Shown: positions 45,104-53,949, numbered from the stretch's first letter. The stretch: 64,000 bases of DNA from RUG12783 sp946409545 (GCA_946409545.1 CAMJWT010000002.1:62001-126000), one strand, 5' to 3'. Notes: generated by a model from the sequence alone, not told the origin. Numbers and translations: made by a program.

Positions 45104-45909
45104 TTGTTTCTATTGAATTATCTATCCTTTTCTATATTATATTGTTTATATCTAAAACTCCTATAAAAAAATTAGATATTCAAGAAGAAAATTATAAAGA
45201 TATTGAAGAAAAAATAAATTTCTATAAAGATATTGATAATCAAATCAATTTAAAATATGAAGAATATACAGATAATATTGCAAAGTTAGAACAAAAAGTT
45301 AAGAATAAAGAAACTAAAGTTAAAATCGCTTATTTAACTTTTGATGATGGACCATATGATTTAACTGATAAGTTTCTTGATGTTTTAAAAAAGAATGATG
45401 TTCGAGCAACATTTTTTACATTAGGAAAAAGAGATTATATTAAAACCTATAAAAGAATTCTAAATGAAGATCATGTACTTGCAAATCATACATATTATCA
45501 TAATATATGGAAAGGATTATATAAAAGTACTAATAACTTTATATCACAAGTAAAGCAATTAGAAAAATTGATATATGATAATACAGGTTATAAAACAACC
45601 TTAGTAAGATTCCCTGGTGGAGTAAATACAGCAGGAAAATTAAAAAATAGTATTATTAACGAGTTACATAAAAATGGATATAAATATGTTGAATGGACAT
45701 GTATAACAGGTGATGGTTCTGATGAACAATTAAGACAACATGACACCTGGTATTGGTATAATAAAACCTGCAAAGGGGATATTATGGTAATATTGATGCA
45801 TGATTATAATTATTCAACGTATACAATTCTTGATAAAGTAATAAAAGATTTAAGAAGTAAAGGATATATTCTTTTACCGTTAACAAATAAGAGTATGATG
45901 GCTAAATAA
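45070..45909 (+). CDS. membrane-anchored polysaccharide deacetylase (NodB domain)
   Basis: 279 residues. A signal anchor (about 8-27) is followed by a coiled-coil spacer (about 35-80) and then the NodB domain. Motif 1 is LTFDDGPYD near 89-97 with both metal/catalytic Asp, and motif 2 is NHTYYH (HxxxH metal ligands). RFPGG is motif 3 and VILMHD motif 5, with the catalytic His. It removes acetyl groups from N-acetylglucosamine in peptidoglycan or another surface glycan, outside the membrane. It is coupled to the small coiled-coil protein upstream, which could be a partner. Confidence 0.87.
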   Translation: MERRNYLLLRIIVSIELSILFYIILFISKTPIKKLDIQEENYKDIEEKINFYKDIDNQINLKYEEYTDNIAKLEQKVKNKETKVKIAYLTFDDGPYDLTDKFLDVLKKNDVRATFFTLGKRDYIKTYKRILNEDHVLANHTYYHNIWKGLYKSTNNFISQVKQLEKLIYDNTGYKTTLVRFPGGVNTAGKLKNSIINELHKNGYKYVEWTCITGDGSDEQLRQHDTWYWYNKTCKGDIMVILMHDYNYSTYTILDKVIKDLRSKGYILLPLTNKSMMAK

Positions 45910-45936
45910 AAGATCTACAAAAAGTAGATCTTTTTT
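45908..45936. terminator. bidirectional terminator between convergent genes
   Basis: 11-bp stem AAAAGATCTAC / GTAGATCTTTT (45908-45918 with 45924-45934) with A- and T-runs on either side. Confidence 0.88.
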
Positions 45937-46903
45937 AATTCCATTTTTTTACAATATAACGACATAATGTTTTAGGATTATTTGATGTATATTTTGATAT
46001 TGGGCAATAATCTTGTTCAGGAACGGGATTAATGTATACATCGCATCCTTCTTGTATCTCAAATATGTTTTGTTCATCTATTTCACTTGCAATTGGAATA
46101 TTAGTCCCATATATACCATTTTGTCTTAAGAATACTAACCAAGCTCGATTATTTTCTGGATGCATACAATACCATCTTGTATCATCTTTTATACCAAGTG
46201 ATGGATAAATAACAGGACAACTAATATGGTCTTTAGGAAATTGTTTATAAATATTGTCTAATTGAAGATGAACATTTTTTATTTCTTCTTCTGTTAAATG
46301 TTGATGTGTTGGAAGACACCCTTTTTCAACAGATCCAATATGGAAACTAAAATCTTGAATATCCATTTGTGAAAAATATTTAACAATAGAATATGCTTCT
46401 AGATAATTACATGACCATAATGTTGGTTGTATTTTTATTTTGTAACCAGAATCTTGTGCCCATTTAATACCATCGATAGCTTTATCAAAAGGATAGTTAA
46501 CGCCTTTCAGTAAATTCATTTTCATTTTATCAACGGAATCAATACTAAATGATACATAATCAACATTTTCTGGTTTAATATCTTTAAGTAGAGTCTTTAA
46601 TGTTTTAATACCACCAATACCACTTGTTGAATAGCAAACATTACTACCATTTTCAATAGCTTTTAGAGATAATTTATTACAATATTTAGTATCAACTGCG
46701 GGATCAGGGTTTCCTAAAATATAAGTTTGTTTAAGGTTAGGGAAGATTCTAAATAACTCATCTATTTGTTCATTAGTACCTTGGTATGTTGACATACTTC
46801 CTTTTTGTGAACATATAGGACATTTGCATAGACAAGACTCACTACCTTTTTCACCGGTATAGACAGTTATACTATTTATTTCATTTGTTTTAAATAAACC
46901 CAT
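45935..46903 (-). CDS. radical SAM protein of unknown substrate
   Basis: 322 residues on the minus strand. The start is set at 46903 because it follows GGGGGA at a good distance, whereas the upstream ATG at 46921 would coincide with the predicted transcription start. The motif SCLCKCPIC contains CxxxCxxC, the 4Fe-4S/SAM site, followed by TIM-barrel landmarks (YILGNPDPA, VSFSIDSV, IQPTLW). Further Cys near the end (YCMHP, EGCDVY, YCPISK, LCRY) could hold an auxiliary cluster, as in SPASM/twitch enzymes. The reaction is unknown and no precursor-peptide gene is obvious beside it. Confidence 0.8.
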   Translation of the reverse strand: MGLFKTNEINSITVYTGEKGSESCLCKCPICSQKGSMSTYQGTNEQIDELFRIFPNLKQTYILGNPDPAVDTKYCNKLSLKAIENGSNVCYSTSGIGGIKTLKTLLKDIKPENVDYVSFSIDSVDKMKMNLLKGVNYPFDKAIDGIKWAQDSGYKIKIQPTLWSCNYLEAYSIVKYFSQMDIQDFSFHIGSVEKGCLPTHQHLTEEEIKNVHLQLDNIYKQFPKDHISCPVIYPSLGIKDDTRWYCMHPENNRAWLVFLRQNGIYGTNIPIASEIDEQNIFEIQEGCDVYINPVPEQDYCPISKYTSNNPKTLCRYIVKKWN

Positions 46904-46926
46904 AACATCCCCCATAAACAAGGCAT

Positions 46927-46955
46927 ATTATATCATTTATATATATAATTAACAA
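46927..46955 (-). promoter_or_regulatory. SigA-type promoter (minus strand)
   Basis: Minus strand: TTGTTA, 17-base spacer, TATAAT, ending 23 bases before the chosen start at 46903. Confidence 0.65.
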
Positions 46956-46970
46956 TACATTATTTTACAT

Positions 46971-47468
46971 TTAATAATCAAATAGTTTACATTTATATTC
47001 ACTTAATAAATCATTGATTGAAATAATATCATATATTTTGTTAATAAAACAAAATCTTATTATTAAATCATAGTAGTTATTCTTAGGAAGAGAATATGAT
47101 GCACTTCTAAGTAAACTATCTATTTCATCCTCATTTAGTTCAAGTGATAATCCTAAAAGAATAACGGTTTCTTTACTTGGATGATAGTTTTTATCACTTC
47201 TTATTTTTGAAAATAAACGTCTATCAATATGAACTTTATTATATACATCACTATCAATAAGATTTCTTTCATCAATATATTTAAATAACAATGTTTGAAA
47301 ATCATTTAAATCTTTATTTTCATTTATATAATTATCGATATTAGGAGCTGCTGATTCACACATCATATCTTCATTAAATGAAGCTTTACTTCTTAATGAA
47401 AAATTACCAAATAATCTTTTTTCAACTTCTAAATTTTCTTTTATATATTTTCTTAATTCATCTTTCAT
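46971..47468 (-). CDS. IDRxLFSKIR helix-turn-helix-like protein (vWA-associated)
   Basis: 165 residues on the minus strand with GAGGTT upstream. The first about 60 residues are a variable charged leader. From about 58 to the end is a compact helical domain: FKYIDERNLIDSDVYNKVHIDRRLFSKIRSD, PSKETVILLGLSLELN and LLRSASYSLPKNNYYDLIIRF. I recognise this domain from clostridial proteins, where it is free-standing or at the C-terminus of macro-domain and kinase-like proteins near vWA genes. It resembles XRE-type DNA-binding domains in its spacing. Here it is divergent from a vWA gene. Its role is unknown. Confidence 0.65.
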   Translation of the reverse strand: MKDELRKYIKENLEVEKRLFGNFSLRSKASFNEDMMCESAAPNIDNYINENKDLNDFQTLLFKYIDERNLIDSDVYNKVHIDRRLFSKIRSDKNYHPSKETVILLGLSLELNEDEIDSLLRSASYSLPKNNYYDLIIRFCFINKIYDIISINDLLSEYKCKLFDY

Positions 47469-47483
47469 AATAACCTCAAACTA

Positions 47484-47489
47484 ATTATA
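47484..47489 (-). promoter_or_regulatory. -10 element (minus strand)
   Basis: TATAAT on the minus strand, 15 bases before the start at 47468; the -35 is unclear. Confidence 0.45.
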
Positions 47490-47565
47490 TCAAATGTCGC
47501 TTTAAAAGAGACCAATTAATCATTATAAAGTAATAAAATGTAGTCATGAAAGGAAGAGATGAAAA

Positions 47566-48180
47566 ATGATGAAAAAAAGAAATTTAATGCATGTTGTATT
47601 CCTACTTGATAGAAGTGGAAGTATGTCAGGATCTGAATCTGATACAATAGGAGGTTTTAATAGTTACATTAAAAAGAATAAAAAGAAAGATTATTTAGTA
47701 ACAACCATTCTTTTTGATGATAAGTATGAAAAACTATATACTGCAAAACATATTAGTGATGTAGCCGAATTAACTAACAAAGAATATTATGTTAGAGGTT
47801 GTACAGCTTTATTAGATGCTCTAGGTAAAACAATTAATTTTATGGATCATGAAACTAAAGATAAAGTATTATTTGTAATAACAACTGATGGTTATGAAAA
47901 TGCATCACATGAGTTTACTAAAGAAAAGATTAAAGAAATGATAAAAGGTCATAAAAACTATGAATTCATGTATATTGGAGCTGATATTGATTCTTATAGT
48001 GAAGCAAGTAATATTGGTATTAGTCGAAGTAATGTCGCAAACTATAGAAAGAGCAAAAAAGGTATTAATAGAATGTTTGATGCTGTTAGTATGGCATGTG
48101 AAGAATATTCATGTGGTTCATCAATAGGTTCTAAATGGAAAGAATCTCTTGATGAATATGTTTCAAATAACGAAGAATAG
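47566..48180 (+). CDS. TerY-like von Willebrand factor A domain protein
   Basis: 204 residues, one vWA domain. The metal-ion-dependent adhesion site is complete: LLDRSGSM (D15, S17, S19), the Thr in RGCTALLDA, and Asp in TTDGYENAS. No signal peptide is seen, so it is cytosolic like TerY proteins of tellurite/stress operons and MoxR-vWA partners. AGGAAGAG is upstream. It is divergently transcribed from the IDRxLFSKIR protein and ends with its own terminator before the MoxR operon. Confidence 0.82.
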   Translation: MMKKRNLMHVVFLLDRSGSMSGSESDTIGGFNSYIKKNKKKDYLVTTILFDDKYEKLYTAKHISDVAELTNKEYYVRGCTALLDALGKTINFMDHETKDKVLFVITTDGYENASHEFTKEKIKEMIKGHKNYEFMYIGADIDSYSEASNIGISRSNVANYRKSKKGINRMFDAVSMACEEYSCGSSIGSKWKESLDEYVSNNEE

Positions 48181-48203
48181 ATACGTCAACGTATCTTTTT
48201 TTC
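48179..48203 (+). terminator. intrinsic terminator
   Basis: AGATACGT / ACGTATCT stem (48179-48186 with 48189-48196), T run; overlaps the stop codon. Confidence 0.85.
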
Positions 48204-48249
48204 ATATCCATTAGATTGAAATTGCAATAGTGAGATGATATATTATAAG

Positions 48250-48255
48250 TATAAT
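48250..48255 (+). promoter_or_regulatory. -10 element of the MoxR operon
   Basis: TATAAT 23 bases before ATG 48279. A TTGCAA at 48222-48227 is too far (22 bases) to be a good -35. Confidence 0.45.
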
Positions 48256-48278
48256 AGTAATAATAGGTGGTGTTTTTT

Positions 48279-50330
48279 ATGAGAGAAAAAGAATTAATAA
48301 AGACTATTAGAGATGATCCTTTTATTGATGCTGATGAATTAATTGATATTATTAATGATCCAGGTGTAACGCCAAATGTATTAAAAGTAATTATCGATGA
48401 AAATAATACTGCTATGGTTCGTTATGCTATTTTGAAATGCAATGTTCTTGATGAAGATACCCTTATATATTTGATTAAAAAAACGAGAAGTGATGCGAGT
48501 GAAAGAATGATTCGCGCTATTATTGAATGTGAAAAAATGACACCACTTGCTTTAAGATACGCATGCAATATGGTAAATTATAGTATTTGGAGTTGGAGTG
48601 ATGTTATAATGGGATCACCTGGTTTTGATGAATCAGTTGCTCTTGAATTAATTAACTTATTTGTCAAACATGAACAGCCATCACGATGTTCTGAATTATT
48701 TATGCAATTAGTAGATGATCCAGTATGCACTAAAAATATTTTATTAGAAATTATTAATAAAACGAATTCTACTAGGGTAATAAATAAAATCTTGGATAGT
48801 CCTTTAGCTGATTTAAGTATTAAAGTTGAATTAGTTCTAAAGAAAAAACTTTTATCATCTGAGGATATTGATAATATTTTTAGTACACCTGGTATTACCT
48901 CAGAAATTATATGTAGATTAGTTAGAAAACACAATACAGAAGAAGTTATTAGAAGAGCTTTAACTTTTCCAGGTATAGATAATGAACTATATAAAACGAT
49001 TGTTAATGCTATTTTCTTTAAAGATGATCCTAGTGATGAAGCAATAATTGATGAATTGCTTACTAGAGATATATCTGATGATGTTCTTTCGACAATTATT
49101 AAAGGGGCAAAAAAAGTCGATATAATTCGCAAAGTAGCAGAACATCCAAATGCTTCTCTTCGAAATGTTCAAGTAATTTTGTTTGATGTTGAACAATGGA
49201 AGGAACCTTATCGCAAACAATTAATAGAAATTGCTAAAAAATTAAAAAATACGATAATTGCTAAAACATATAAAGTAGAAAAAGAAGAAAATGTTACCGA
49301 AATGCTTCGAGCTAATGTTGAAGATGGATTAACAACAATGTTATGGGGACCATCTGGTGTAGGTAAAAGTAGTCGTGTCTTTGAAGTAGACCCAACAGCA
49401 ACCTTATTAATTTTGAAAAATGGTATGTTATCTGAAGAAGTAATTGGAGGTAGAGAACCAAATGGTCAACCAGGGCAAGTATATCCACCACATTGGTATC
49501 AAGTTTTATGTGAGAAATGTCGAAAAGAACCTGATAGACAGCATATTTTATTCATTGATGAATTTACAAATGTTACAGATACTATTAAAAATCTAGTCTG
49601 GGAAATAATTGGTAATAGAATGGTAAATGGAAATGAAGAATGGCCATTACCAGAAAATTGTTCAATTGTTGTTGCGGGTAATAGACCAGAAGAATCATCT
49701 GCTGTTCGAATGGATAGTACTGGTGGCGTTATGCCAGCACCTCTTCATAATAGAATGGATTCCATGATTGAAATTCAATTTGATATTGATGAGTGGCAAA
49801 AATGGGCTTTAGAAACTGATTATCGAACAGGACATTTACATATTCATCCTATTGTATATTCATTCTGTGTTGCTAATGCGGATAAAGTTATGTTTACACA
49901 GTATGATTCAGAAGATGTAACAGCGCCATTCTTAACACCAAGAAAATGGGAAACTTTATCAAGAGCTATTTATAAAGCTCAAGATAGAAGTGGTGAAAAT
50001 ACATTAATAAGTGAAGCCAGAATAAAGAGTATTATTGGTGATAATGATATTAGTAATGCTTTCATTGAACATTATTATCGAATTCCAATTGATATGAAGA
50101 AAATTGAGAATGGTGAATATAAAGAATATGATTTCCCAACTGTTGAAGATAAGCTTTATGCCTTGGGAATTGTAATTGCTAATTATAATGGTGATGAAAT
50201 CGCTATTGAAGACTTTATAAGAGAATGCTTAGGTGATGAATACTATGCAATATACGTTAATATGAAAAGAAATAGGCAATCAGTTTTGGAAACAAGCCAA
50301 AATACATCAACAACGGGTAAAACAATATAG
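48279..50330 (+). CDS. MoxR-type AAA+ ATPase fused to N-terminal helical solenoid
   Basis: 683 residues from ATG 48279 (AGGTGG upstream; an in-frame GTG at 48267 lies in that site). Residues 1 to about 330 are a chain of short helical repeats with a recurring DDPxITPxxLxxII-like pattern (NDPGVTPNVLKVII, DDPVCTKNILLEII, STPGITSEIICRLV), resembling leucine-rich-variant or HEAT repeats. The C-terminal AAA+ domain has Walker A GPSGVGKSS near 355-363, Walker B ILFIDEF near 421-428, sensor VVAGNRP near 463 and an HNRM arginine-finger segment near 488. MoxR ATPases remodel or activate partner complexes with vWA proteins. The HExxH/vWA gene two positions downstream is the obvious partner. Confidence 0.82.
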   Translation: MREKELIKTIRDDPFIDADELIDIINDPGVTPNVLKVIIDENNTAMVRYAILKCNVLDEDTLIYLIKKTRSDASERMIRAIIECEKMTPLALRYACNMVNYSIWSWSDVIMGSPGFDESVALELINLFVKHEQPSRCSELFMQLVDDPVCTKNILLEIINKTNSTRVINKILDSPLADLSIKVELVLKKKLLSSEDIDNIFSTPGITSEIICRLVRKHNTEEVIRRALTFPGIDNELYKTIVNAIFFKDDPSDEAIIDELLTRDISDDVLSTIIKGAKKVDIIRKVAEHPNASLRNVQVILFDVEQWKEPYRKQLIEIAKKLKNTIIAKTYKVEKEENVTEMLRANVEDGLTTMLWGPSGVGKSSRVFEVDPTATLLILKNGMLSEEVIGGREPNGQPGQVYPPHWYQVLCEKCRKEPDRQHILFIDEFTNVTDTIKNLVWEIIGNRMVNGNEEWPLPENCSIVVAGNRPEESSAVRMDSTGGVMPAPLHNRMDSMIEIQFDIDEWQKWALETDYRTGHLHIHPIVYSFCVANADKVMFTQYDSEDVTAPFLTPRKWETLSRAIYKAQDRSGENTLISEARIKSIIGDNDISNAFIEHYYRIPIDMKKIENGEYKEYDFPTVEDKLYALGIVIANYNGDEIAIEDFIRECLGDEYYAIYVNMKRNRQSVLETSQNTSTTGKTI

Positions 50331-50344
50331 GAGGAGATGATAAT

Positions 50345-50740
50345 ATGGAAAAAGATAATGGAATGAATTCAATAAAGGAAGCTTTAGTTGATTATTCTGA
50401 TCCTATTTATATTGTTGGTGATATGAAAAAGAGTATATCACCATCAGTTGTTACAATTTCTGCAACAATGCCTAAAGAAGAATTAATAATTAAAAATAAT
50501 GAATATCCAATTTGGTATTTAAAAGTATTAAGAAATTCATATAAAGGTAATAGTATTTTATGTATAAGAGATTTTGACAAGATATCTATTGAGGAACAAA
50601 AATTATTTTTAGATATTATTAGTAAGCAATATTTCTCTAGTGAAAAATTGCCACCTAATTTAAAGATAATTATTCAATCAGAAACTCCATGTCAATTGTT
50701 ACCAGAAATCGAAGAAGTAATTCAATACTATAAGGTTTAG
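50345..50740 (+). CDS. small AAA-like protein lacking a P-loop
   Basis: 131 residues with AGGAGG upstream. The segment SILCIRDFDKISIEEQKLFLDII looks like a Walker B strand and following helix, and LPPNLKIIIQSET like a sensor-1 strand. Where a P-loop would be, the sequence reads IVGDMKKSISPS, with no GKT/GKS. I infer a degenerate, nucleotide-free AAA fragment that could be a regulatory or ring-capping subunit of the adjacent MoxR ATPase. No annotated family is recognised. Confidence 0.55.
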   Translation: MEKDNGMNSIKEALVDYSDPIYIVGDMKKSISPSVVTISATMPKEELIIKNNEYPIWYLKVLRNSYKGNSILCIRDFDKISIEEQKLFLDIISKQYFSSEKLPPNLKIIIQSETPCQLLPEIEEVIQYYKV

Positions 50741-50750
50741 AGGTATTATT

Positions 50751-52382
50751 ATGACTGTTGAAGATTTAGAAAGAGTAAAACGATCAGTTATAAGGCGTTA
50801 TCCTATTTCAGCAGGCTTAGCTCTACAAGGTGTAAATATTGAACTGTCAAAAACGATTGATACAGCAGCTGTTGTTGGTAAAAAAAATGATCAAGGAGTA
50901 ATTGAAGTTGATAAACTTTTAGTAAACCCTGATTTTATGGATCGATTATCGTTTAGTGAAAGAGTATTTGTACTGGCTCATGAAGCCTTACATATTGCTT
51001 TAAAACACTTTGCAAGATCTAAAGAAAAACCAGAAGCGGACGCTGAAAGAGAATATGAAGAGTATTGTGAAAGAGAACAAGATGAAGCGAAGCGACAAGC
51101 TAAAAAAGCATATCTTCATAGTCATTATCAAAGATTATGGAATATTGCCACTGATGCCTGTATTAATGCTTTCTTAAAAAGAGATGGTTTTACTTTTCCA
51201 GAGAATGTTCCTAATCCTAAAACAGGAAAGCCAATGCAATTTATTGATATGAAAGATGGTCTTGTTCGAAGTGCTGAAAAAATATATGATGCCCTAGTTA
51301 AAAAAGAAAAAAAAGAAAAAGAAGAAAAAGAAAAGGAAAAGCAAAAACAAAAAGATTTAGATAAAGATCAACAAGAAAATAATAATCAACAACCTAGTGA
51401 TCCAGATCAAAATAATCAAGAACAACAAAATAATAATGATAATCAACAACAAAATCATGAATCTGATGAAGATGATACATCATTAGGGGAATTACCAGAT
51501 CCAGATGATTATGATGGATTTGATTCTCATGAACATTGGACTAATGATGATGTTAAAAGTGATTCAAAAGATAGTGGAGAGACGAAAAAACAAGATGCAT
51601 CCCAAGAAAAATCCCAATCTAAAGCTAAACCAGAACCTGTTGATGAAGAAGATATCTTAGAGAAAGAACTAGAAAAAAGAGAAAAGAAGGATACTTCTGA
51701 AGAAGAAAAGAAAAATCCCTTTTCTAGTCTTCGTTCAAAATTAGGTATTCCTGATGTTAAAGGTTTTAAACCTGTTTTATCTTGGAAAAGAGTTCTTGCT
51801 GGTACCCAAGAAAGAATTGTTGAAAAATGGAGTACCAGAAGATCATCAAGATTTAATCCTAATCCAAGAGTTGAAGAAATGACTGAAGAAACTGGTGTTT
51901 CAGTTGAAGTAATATTAGATGTTTCAGGTTCAATATCTGTTGAATTATTAAGAGGATTTTTATTACAATTATATCCAATATTTGAAACATTATATGGAAC
52001 GGGAAATGTTAGTTTAAAAGTTGGAACCTTCTCTACAAAATTCTCAGGATTTCAAGTTATAAAAAATAGAGAAGATATTGCTAGTTATGATCCAGAAATT
52101 GGTGGTTGGACAAATTATGAAGTTGCAGCAACATCATTTTCACAAAATAGAGGGGATAGAGCTGTAAAGATTGTCTTCACTGATGGAGTTCTTGATGGAA
52201 AGCCAGAACATAAACAACGAACAAGAGTATCGGATATTATTTGGATTGTTTTTGGGGATAGAATGAATTTTACTCCACTTGGAGGAAGAATTATTCGTGT
52301 TAGTGAAAAAGAATATAATGACATGATTGCTAGTGGACTAGTATATCAAAGTGATGATGGATATCATACTAGTCGCATATAA
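50751..52382 (+). CDS. DUF2201-like protein: HExxH metallopeptidase-like plus vWA-like domain
   Basis: 543 residues. The N-terminal domain (1 to about 180) has LAHEALHIALKH with HEALH at 77-81 and a later ATDACIN helix, the putative metallopeptidase half of DUF2201. A long low-complexity Lys/Glu/Gln/Asn/Asp linker (about 184-335) separates it from a vWA-like C-terminal domain (about 345-543). That domain has ILDVSGSIS near 387-395 and IVFTDGVLDG near 475. Such proteins are the regular partners of MoxR ATPases. It is cytosolic, with no signal. The linker is hydrophilic and probably disordered. Confidence 0.83.
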   Translation: MTVEDLERVKRSVIRRYPISAGLALQGVNIELSKTIDTAAVVGKKNDQGVIEVDKLLVNPDFMDRLSFSERVFVLAHEALHIALKHFARSKEKPEADAEREYEEYCEREQDEAKRQAKKAYLHSHYQRLWNIATDACINAFLKRDGFTFPENVPNPKTGKPMQFIDMKDGLVRSAEKIYDALVKKEKKEKEEKEKEKQKQKDLDKDQQENNNQQPSDPDQNNQEQQNNNDNQQQNHESDEDDTSLGELPDPDDYDGFDSHEHWTNDDVKSDSKDSGETKKQDASQEKSQSKAKPEPVDEEDILEKELEKREKKDTSEEEKKNPFSSLRSKLGIPDVKGFKPVLSWKRVLAGTQERIVEKWSTRRSSRFNPNPRVEEMTEETGVSVEVILDVSGSISVELLRGFLLQLYPIFETLYGTGNVSLKVGTFSTKFSGFQVIKNREDIASYDPEIGGWTNYEVAATSFSQNRGDRAVKIVFTDGVLDGKPEHKQRTRVSDIIWIVFGDRMNFTPLGGRIIRVSEKEYNDMIASGLVYQSDDGYHTSRI

Positions 52383-52402
52383 TATAATGAAAGGTGAAAT
52401 AA

Positions 52403-52993
52403 ATGAAAAAAATAGATGAGTTACATTGTCCCAATTGTGGAGCTCCTGTTACTACGGAAATATGTCCTTATTGCAAAGTAAGAACTGGTCTTGATACCAA
52501 AGATGCAGATATGGAATATCCTGTAATTGATTGTAAAGAAGCCATTTTAAATTTTTGGAATACAATATTTCCTGGTATTTTTGCTTTTGGATTTGGTTTA
52601 TCAGGAATAACAAGTTATTTTATGTTAAATAGTTTTGAAAAAAACTTTGATAGTTTTATGTCAGGTTTTAAATTTTTTCCAATTCCTTTTATAACAATTG
52701 GTTTAATAGCATTCATCATTGTTATTGTTCATTTAAGACGTTACTTCTTAGTTAAATCTTTTGGTAAAGAAATTAAAGCTACGGTCTACGGATATATGGA
52801 TGATAATTTGTATATTAATGGAAACCCTGCCCAAATTGTAAAATTACTTGTTGATACTAATGAAGGTAAAAGATTCATTTTATATCAATTAAAAGATATC
52901 AAGAAACCTTATAAAGTTAATAGTACAATCGATTTAGTTGTATATAAGAATTATTTCTTGATTTCTAAAAAAAATAAGAATTATTTTAATTAG
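52403..52993 (+). CDS. zinc-ribbon membrane protein
   Basis: 196 residues. An N-terminal zinc ribbon CPNCGAPVTTEICPYC (residues 9-24) is followed by two membrane helices (about 55-75 and 92-113). A small cytosolic beta domain (about 120-190) ends IDLVVYKNYFLIS, like the end of DUF3592-type barrels. It is the last gene of the MoxR operon, 20 bases after the DUF2201-like gene, so it may tether or sense for that complex at the membrane. That is inference. Confidence 0.65.
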   Translation: MKKIDELHCPNCGAPVTTEICPYCKVRTGLDTKDADMEYPVIDCKEAILNFWNTIFPGIFAFGFGLSGITSYFMLNSFEKNFDSFMSGFKFFPIPFITIGLIAFIIVIVHLRRYFLVKSFGKEIKATVYGYMDDNLYINGNPAQIVKLLVDTNEGKRFILYQLKDIKKPYKVNSTIDLVVYKNYFLISKKNKNYFN

Positions 52994-53017
52994 ATTGAGT
53001 TTATCTCAATCTTTTTT
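52992..53017 (+). terminator. intrinsic terminator
   Basis: AGATTGAG / CTCAATCT stem (52992-52999 with 53005-53012), T run. Confidence 0.88.
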
Positions 53018-53043
53018 ATGATACAATATGTTTGGTGATTTTG

Positions 53044-53898
53044 ATGGGAATATTATATGTAATAGGAACCCCTATTGGAAATTTAGATGATTTATCAAAA
53101 AGAGTTATTGATACTTTTAATAATGTTGATTATATTGCTTGTGAAGATACAAGAAATTCTATAAATTTATTAAGATATCTTGGTATTAATAAAAAGTTAG
53201 TAGCTTATCATAAATTTAATGAAAAAGGTAAAAGTAATACGATTATTGAAGATCTTAAAGCTGGTATGAATATTGGTCTTATTAGTGATGCAGGATGCCC
53301 TTGTATATCAGATCCAGGTAGTATTTTAGTTCATGAAGCAATTGAAAATAATATTGAAGTAATAAGTATACCAGGACCAAGTGCTGTTATTACATCACTT
53401 ATGAGTAGTGGTATGAATACTGATTCATTTACTTTTTATGGATTCTTCCCAAGAGAAAATAAAGAGATAATTAATCTATGTAAAAGAATTAAGACAGATT
53501 ATAGTACATTAGGTATTATTTATGAGTCACCTAAAAGAATAATGAAGACTCTTGAATCTTTATTAAATAATATTGGTGATATTAATATTTGTTTATCAAA
53601 TGATTTAACGAAGAAATTTGAAAAGAAATATTATGGAACAATTACTAATGTAATTTCTGAGTTAAAGAATAATCCTAATTATGAAAAAGGAGAATATGTT
53701 CTTATCATTGAAAGTATTAAAGAAGAAGTTAATAGTTGTAAAGTAGGTATAGAATCAATGATAGTTGACGAAATGATAAATAATAATTGTAGTATTAAAG
53801 AAGCAATTAAATATGTTTGTGATAAATATAATTTACCAAAGAATGATGTTTATAATGCATCATTAAAGTTAAAAGAGATATTTGTCAATCAAAAATAA
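53044..53898 (+). CDS. rsmI: 16S rRNA (cytidine-1402-2'-O)-methyltransferase RsmI
   Basis: 284 residues from ATG 53044 (TGGTGAT upstream; the in-frame TTG at 53032 is before it). YVIGTPIGNLDDLSKR is the N-terminal signature, followed by CEDTRNS, LLRYLGI, ISDAGCPCISDPG and IPGPSAVITSLMSSG, all typical of the tetrapyrrole-methylase fold of RsmI. The C-terminal small helical domain is present. It 2'-O-methylates C1402 in the ribosomal P site using SAM. Confidence 0.95.
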   Translation: MGILYVIGTPIGNLDDLSKRVIDTFNNVDYIACEDTRNSINLLRYLGINKKLVAYHKFNEKGKSNTIIEDLKAGMNIGLISDAGCPCISDPGSILVHEAIENNIEVISIPGPSAVITSLMSSGMNTDSFTFYGFFPRENKEIINLCKRIKTDYSTLGIIYESPKRIMKTLESLLNNIGDINICLSNDLTKKFEKKYYGTITNVISELKNNPNYEKGEYVLIIESIKEEVNSCKVGIESMIVDEMINNNCSIKEAIKYVCDKYNLPKNDVYNASLKLKEIFVNQK

Positions 53899-53934
53899 AG
53901 TTTACAAAAAAGACTACATTTTAAAATAAAAGTG

Positions 53935-53943
53935 TGTTATATT
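53935..53943 (+). promoter_or_regulatory. extended -10 promoter of the structured RNA
   Basis: TGTTATATT; the predicted start at about 53950 coincides with the 5' end of the closing stem of the RNA. Confidence 0.5.
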
Positions 53944-53949
53944 AAAGTT

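Noticed and set aside
46904..46921. ATG at 46921 as the start of the radical SAM gene
   Set aside because: It would coincide with the predicted transcription start, whereas 46903 follows GGGGGA at a usual distance.
48578..49132. 184-residue minus-strand open frame inside the MoxR gene
   Set aside because: Antisense shadow of the solenoid repeats; no ribosome site, no promoter, and it would conflict with a conserved ATPase frame.
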